Positions 60,526 to 64,000 of a stretch of DNA of 64,000 nucleotides are shown here, in pieces. The stretch spans positions 37,730 to 101,729 of the forward strand of contig JAXDOD010000102.1 of NCBI GenBank assembly GCA_034669045.1, read 5' to 3'. The DNA comes from VAZQ01 sp034669045 (GTDB lineage Bacteria > Pseudomonadota > Alphaproteobacteria > Rhizobiales > Xanthobacteraceae). The notes under the pieces were generated by a model. The model made no database searches, was not told the DNA's origin, and saw nothing but the letters and a program-made list of their open reading frames with translations. A program made the translations under genes and the position numbers. Every line of letters begins with the position of its first letter. The first letter of the stretch is position 1.

Positions 60526-62718
60526 TCATGCCCCCAGCGCCCCGCGCACCCGGTCGGGCGCGAACGGCAGCTCGCGCAGGCGCACGCCGGTGAGCGCCGC
60601 GATGGCGTTGCCGACCGCGCAGGCCACCAGCGGCAGCCCGTCCTCGCCCGCCCCGGTCGGCGGATTGTCGGTCGAGACCACCTTGACCTCGATGTTGGGC
60701 ACGTCCGACATGCGCGTGACTTCGTAGTCGGTGAAGTTCGACTGCTGCACGCGGCCGTCCTTGATGGTGATCTTCTCGCGCAGGACGTGGCCGAGGCCAT
60801 AGACGATGCTGCCCTCGGTCTGCGCCGCCAGGTTGCGCGGCTGCACCGCGATGCCGGCATCGATCGCGCACCAGACGTTGTGGACCTTGATCTTGCCGCT
60901 GGCGCGGTCGACCGAGACCTCAGCGACCCCGGCGGCGAGGGTGTCGTCCTTCACCATGGTGGCGGTGCCGAGCGCGGTGCCGTCGCGCTTGCGGGTCCAG
61001 TCGGACATCTGCGCGACCGTCCGCAACAGGTGCTGCATGCGCGGCTGGCCCTCGGAGAGTTCGAGCCGGAACGCGATCGGGTCCTTGCCGAGCTCCTTCG
61101 CCATCTCGTCGAGGAAGCTCTCGGCCGCGAACGCGTTGTGCCCGTTGCCGACGCCGCGCCAGGGCGCGAGCCGCGCGCGGCCCGGCATCACCACATGCTC
61201 GGCGAGCTTGTTCGCGACCGGATATTGCGGGATCGGCGAGCCTTTCATCACGATCCGGTCGATCGGCGCCGGCGTGGTGCCGGCCATGGCGGCCGTATAG
61301 GCGACGACCGATTCCGCGATCACGCGGTGGTGCCAGGCGATCAGCTTGCCGCCGGCGTCGAAGCCGGCCTCGATGTGATGCGCCGTCGCCGGCCGGAACT
61401 TGCCGAACGTGAGGTCGTCCTCGCGGCTCCACACCAGCTTCACCGGCTTGCCGACCGCCTTCGATAGGCGGACCGCGTCGATGACCACCTCGTGCTGGCC
61501 GCGGCGTCCGAACCCGCCGCCGAGCACGTGCTGGTGGAGCGTGATCTTGGCGCGATCGGTCTGCAGCAGTTGCGCGACCTGGTTGAGGAGGCCGGTCGGG
61601 CCCTGCGTGCCGGCCCAGATCTCCGCCGACTTGCCGTCCGCGCCGACCGAAGCGGTCGCGTTCAAGGGCTCCATCTGCGCGTGATAGACGTAGCGCGTGC
61701 GGTACTCGCCGGTGAACACTTTTGCCGCGCTCTTCATCGCGGCCTTGGCGTCGCCGACCTTCTCGTAGGGCACGCCGTCGCGGCTCCTGTCGCGGCCGGC
61801 GGCGGCGAGCTCGCCGAGCGCGCGTTCGCTGTCGTGGCTGGCGCCCGGTGCGTCCGACCAGGTGACCTTGAGCAGGTTCTTGGCGGCTTGCGTGCCCTCG
61901 ACGCTCGCGCCGATGACGGCGACGCCGTCGGGGAGCCGCAGCACGTCGGTGATGCCGGCCACCCTGCGCGCGGCAGTGTCGTCCACGGTTTGCGGCGCAC
62001 CGCCGGGATAGGGCGACTGCAGGACCGCGGCATAGACCATCCCGGGCACCTGGACGTCCATGGCATATTTTGCCGCGCCCGTGACCTTGGTCGGCAGCTC
62101 GACACGCGCAACGTCCTTGCCGATCAGGCGGAAATTCGCCGGCGCCTTGAGGTCCTTGTCCTCGATCTTGGGCAGTTCCGCCGGGGCCTGGGCAAAGCCC
62201 GCAACCTCGCCGTAGCTCATGCGCCGGCCGGAGGCCTTGTGCACGACCACGCTCGGCTCGGTCGTGAGCTCGGCGACCGGCACGTTCCATTTCGCCGCGA
62301 CCGCGTCGAGCAGCACGCGACGCGCCTGCGCGCCCGCCACGCGCAGCGACTTGAAGTAGCCGTGCACCGACGCGCTCGCCGACGTCTGGAAGCTCCCGCC
62401 ATAGACCGGATTGCCGTATTTCTTCTCCTCCCAGGCGGGCGGGATCACCAGCTTGACCTTCGACCAGTCGGCATCGAGCTCCTCGGCGAGGATCGCCGGC
62501 AGGGTCGTGAACGTGCCTTGGCCCATCTCGGCGGCCGGCGACACGATGGTGATGGCGCCGTCGGTGGCGATCGACACCCAGACGGTGGGCGAGAACGCGC
62601 CGTCCGCCGCGGCGGCTTCGGCGAGGATCGCACGCGGATCGGCAGCGAGCGTCAGCGCGAAGGTGAGGCCCGCGGCCGTGTCCTTGAGGAAGTCGCGACG
62701 ATTGATGGGCTGGTTCAT
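60526..62718 (-). CDS. Molybdenum hydroxylase large subunit (isoquinoline 1-oxidoreductase beta type)
   Basis: A 730-residue xanthine-dehydrogenase-family protein with a Tat signal N-R-R-D-F-L-K-D near the N-terminus. Molybdopterin and catalytic regions: G-G-G-F-G-R-R-G-Q-H-E, W-R-G-V-G-N-G-H-N-A-F, and a C-terminal G-L-P-L-V-A-C-A-V-G-N-A. It should pair with the small Fe-S subunit encoded just upstream (3-base gap) and act in the periplasm or at the membrane. Substrate: an N-heterocycle or aldehyde, not determinable from sequence. Confidence 0.92.
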   Translation of the reverse strand: MNQPINRRDFLKDTAAGLTFALTLAADPRAILAEAAAADGAFSPTVWVSIATDGAITIVSPAAEMGQGTFTTLPAILAEELDADWSKVKLVIPPAWEEKKYGNPVYGGSFQTSASASVHGYFKSLRVAGAQARRVLLDAVAAKWNVPVAELTTEPSVVVHKASGRRMSYGEVAGFAQAPAELPKIEDKDLKAPANFRLIGKDVARVELPTKVTGAAKYAMDVQVPGMVYAAVLQSPYPGGAPQTVDDTAARRVAGITDVLRLPDGVAVIGASVEGTQAAKNLLKVTWSDAPGASHDSERALGELAAAGRDRSRDGVPYEKVGDAKAAMKSAAKVFTGEYRTRYVYHAQMEPLNATASVGADGKSAEIWAGTQGPTGLLNQVAQLLQTDRAKITLHQHVLGGGFGRRGQHEVVIDAVRLSKAVGKPVKLVWSREDDLTFGKFRPATAHHIEAGFDAGGKLIAWHHRVIAESVVAYTAAMAGTTPAPIDRIVMKGSPIPQYPVANKLAEHVVMPGRARLAPWRGVGNGHNAFAAESFLDEMAKELGKDPIAFRLELSEGQPRMQHLLRTVAQMSDWTRKRDGTALGTATMVKDDTLAAGVAEVSVDRASGKIKVHNVWCAIDAGIAVQPRNLAAQTEGSIVYGLGHVLREKITIKDGRVQQSNFTDYEVTRMSDVPNIEVKVVSTDNPPTGAGEDGLPLVACAVGNAIAALTGVRLRELPFAPDRVRGALGA

Positions 62719-62721
62719 GGC

Positions 62722-63177
62722 TCAGCCCTCCCGGGCGGCGCGCTGGATGGCGCTGATGATCCGCAGGTAGGTGCCGCAACGGCAGATGTTGCCGTCCATG
62801 TGTTCGACGATCTGCTCGCGGGTCGGGCTCTTGGTCTTCGCCAGCAGTTCCGCCGCCTGCATGATCTGGCCGGACTGGCAGTAGCCGCATTGCGGCACCT
62901 GCTCGGCGATCCAGGCCTTCTGCAGCGGATGCGAGGAGTCCTTCGAGAGGCCCTCGATGGTGGTGACCTTCTTGCCGGTGACCTCGGACATCGTGGTCTG
63001 ACAGGAGCGCACCGCCTTGCCGTCGACATGGACCGTGCAAGCACCACACAGGCCGGAGCCACAGCCGAACTTGGTGCCGGTGAGTTTCAGGTGCTCGCGC
63101 ACCACCCAGAGCAACGGCGTATTGGCGTCGACATCGACGCTTTCTGCCTTGCCATTGACCGTAAACGCGACCGCCAT
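62722..63177 (-). CDS. Molybdenum hydroxylase small subunit with two [2Fe-2S] clusters (isoquinoline 1-oxidoreductase alpha type)
   Basis: A 151-residue electron-transfer subunit. The plant-ferredoxin-type cluster uses C-G-S-G-L-C-G-A-C and a later Cys in R-S-C-Q-T; the second cluster uses C-G-Y-C-Q-S-G and C-R-C-G-T-Y. The ATG at 63177 has GGGAGG 6 bases upstream. It forms an operon with the large-subunit gene. No MoCo-insertion chaperone is visible in this window. Confidence 0.95.
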   Translation of the reverse strand: MAVAFTVNGKAESVDVDANTPLLWVVREHLKLTGTKFGCGSGLCGACTVHVDGKAVRSCQTTMSEVTGKKVTTIEGLSKDSSHPLQKAWIAEQVPQCGYCQSGQIMQAAELLAKTKSPTREQIVEHMDGNICRCGTYLRIISAIQRAAREG

Positions 63178-63390
63178 AGCGTGCCTCCCTTGGCAGTTGT
63201 CGACGCGCGCCGGTCGCCCCAAGCGGCACGAACGCGCAACGATCTTTATTTTCGGCGCTGAAGCCGGACGTTGAGCCGGCCTATTCCCTCCCAAAGGAAT
63301 CTTTCTTTTGAAGCATTATAACGAGCTTGCGCACGGGAGGGCAGCATCACTGTGCGATAAAGTGTCCGGATGGACGCCACTGGGGAAGGC

Positions 63391-64000
63391 ATGACGGCAA
63401 GGGCACTGCTGGACGGTTTGTTTCACACCGCAATTGCTGCGGCGCACCCGTCAAGTTGCTTGCCGCAACACCTTCCACCACCACCCAAATACGGGCGGCT
63501 GATCGTGCTGGCGGCGGGCAAGGCCGCCGGTTCCATGGCGGAGGTGGCGGAAGCCGCCTATGCGGCTGTGCCGGCGGGTCGCCTGGCCGGAATAGCCGTG
63601 GCGCGTCAAGGCTATGGACGGCCCACCAAAATCATCCCGACGATCGAGGCCGGCCACCCGATCCCCAACGCCGCGGGTCTCGAAGCCGCCGAACAGGCGC
63701 TCAAGCTTGCGGCGGGCGCGGGGCCGGACGATCTGGTGCTGGTGCTGCTGTCCGGCGGCGCCTCGGCCAACTGGATCGCGCCGGTCGAGGGATTGTCGCT
63801 CGCCGACAAGCAGGCGGTGACGCGGGCGCTTCTCCGCTCGGGCGCCAATATCGGCGAGATCAACACGGTGCGAAAGCACCTCTCCCGCATCAAGGGCGGG
63901 CGGCTCGCGCGTCTTGCGCAGCCGGCACGCGTCGTCACCCTGGCGATTTCCGACGTGCCCGGAGACGATCCCGCCGTGATCGGCTCGGGGCCGACGGTGC
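63391..64000 (+). CDS. Glycerate kinase (GckA/TtuD family), 3' end cut off by window edge
   Basis: From the ATG at 63391 the frame is open for 203 codons to the window edge. Family motifs: L-A-A-G-K-A-A-G-S-M-A near residue 33, G-H-P-I-P-N-A-A-G near 90, L-L-S-G-G-A-S-A-N near 118, V-R-K-H-L-S-R-I-K-G-G-R-L-A near 160, and S-D-V-P-G-D-D-P-A-V-I-G-S-G-P-T near the end. These are typical of MOFRL-type glycerate 2-kinases. An in-frame ATG at 63370 is an alternative start. The enzyme would feed glycerate into glycolysis. Confidence 0.93.
   Translation, partial: MTARALLDGLFHTAIAAAHPSSCLPQHLPPPPKYGRLIVLAAGKAAGSMAEVAEAAYAAVPAGRLAGIAVARQGYGRPTKIIPTIEAGHPIPNAAGLEAAEQALKLAAGAGPDDLVLVLLSGGASANWIAPVEGLSLADKQAVTRALLRSGANIGEINTVRKHLSRIKGGRLARLAQPARVVTLAISDVPGDDPAVIGSGPTV

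Overview
The window reads as a chromosomal envelope-polysaccharide island of an alphaproteobacterium, most likely a Hyphomicrobiales member near Bradyrhizobium, Rhodopseudomonas or Pseudolabrys. The grounds are the high G+C coding sequence, the alphaproteobacterial style of the core LPS genes, and several intergenic palindromic elements of a kind I know from Nitrobacteraceae/Xanthobacteraceae genomes. The organism call is inference. I saw no rRNA, tRNA, CRISPR array or intact insertion sequence.

Left part (1-20.5 kb, visibly AT-richer at the far left). A truncated MBOAT O-acyltransferase runs off the left edge. It is followed by a complete dTDP-L-rhamnose operon (rfbC-rfbB-rfbD-rfbA, minus strand). 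Diverging from it is a plus-strand run: a 1059-residue sulfotransferase carrying 98 uninterrupted heptads; a small coiled-coil protein; a GT4/RgpF-type glycosyltransferase; an epimerase; two GT2 enzymes; an ABC-2 polysaccharide exporter (Wzm/Wzt, with a short Wzt); a SAM methyltransferase; UDP-xylose synthase; a heptose-7-phosphate kinase (HddA type); and an RmlC-like epimerase resembling the Campylobacter GDP-heptose epimerases.

Middle part (20.5-35.5 kb). One tight 13-gene minus-strand operon runs from ugd down to a large glycosyltransferase. It holds a GDP-mannose-4,6-dehydratase homologue, two related SDRs, a TylF-like methyltransferase, a split transketolase, a Nudix hydrolase, a B12/radical-SAM enzyme, an aldo/keto reductase, GmhA, and an HddC-GmhB fusion. 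With HddA and the RmlC-like epimerase these can be chained into one route: transketolase supplies sedoheptulose-7-phosphate, GmhA/HddA/GmhB/HddC make GDP-heptose, and the dehydratase, epimerase and reductases could turn it into a GDP-6-deoxyheptose.

Right-centre (35.9-54.1 kb). This is LPS completion: an LptE-like lipoprotein, UDP-glucuronate 4-epimerase, a WecA-type initiating phosphoglycosyltransferase, a CapD/WbpM dehydratase, two tandemly duplicated O-antigen ligases, core glycosyltransferases, an FkbM methyltransferase, HldE, HldD, WaaF, an LpsB/LpcC-like GT4, GalE and an MsbA-like ABC exporter. WecA initiation, Wzm/Wzt export, WaaL ligation and LptE/MsbA make an ABC-transporter-dependent O-antigen (or LPS-linked glycan) the best overall reading.

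Right end (54.1-64 kb). Ordinary genes follow: a small conserved protein, a Crp/Fnr regulator, another small protein, enoyl-CoA hydratase, a TPR protein, a class II aldolase family protein, a beta-hydroxyacid-dehydrogenase-like protein, a two-subunit molybdenum hydroxylase (IorA/IorB type), and the start of a glycerate kinase cut by the right edge. Dispersed palindromic repeats lie between these genes, mostly at convergent gene ends.

The most unusual object is the sulfotransferase with a perfectly phased heptad array at 4799-7978. I propose it as a candidate chain-terminating enzyme with a built-in length ruler.
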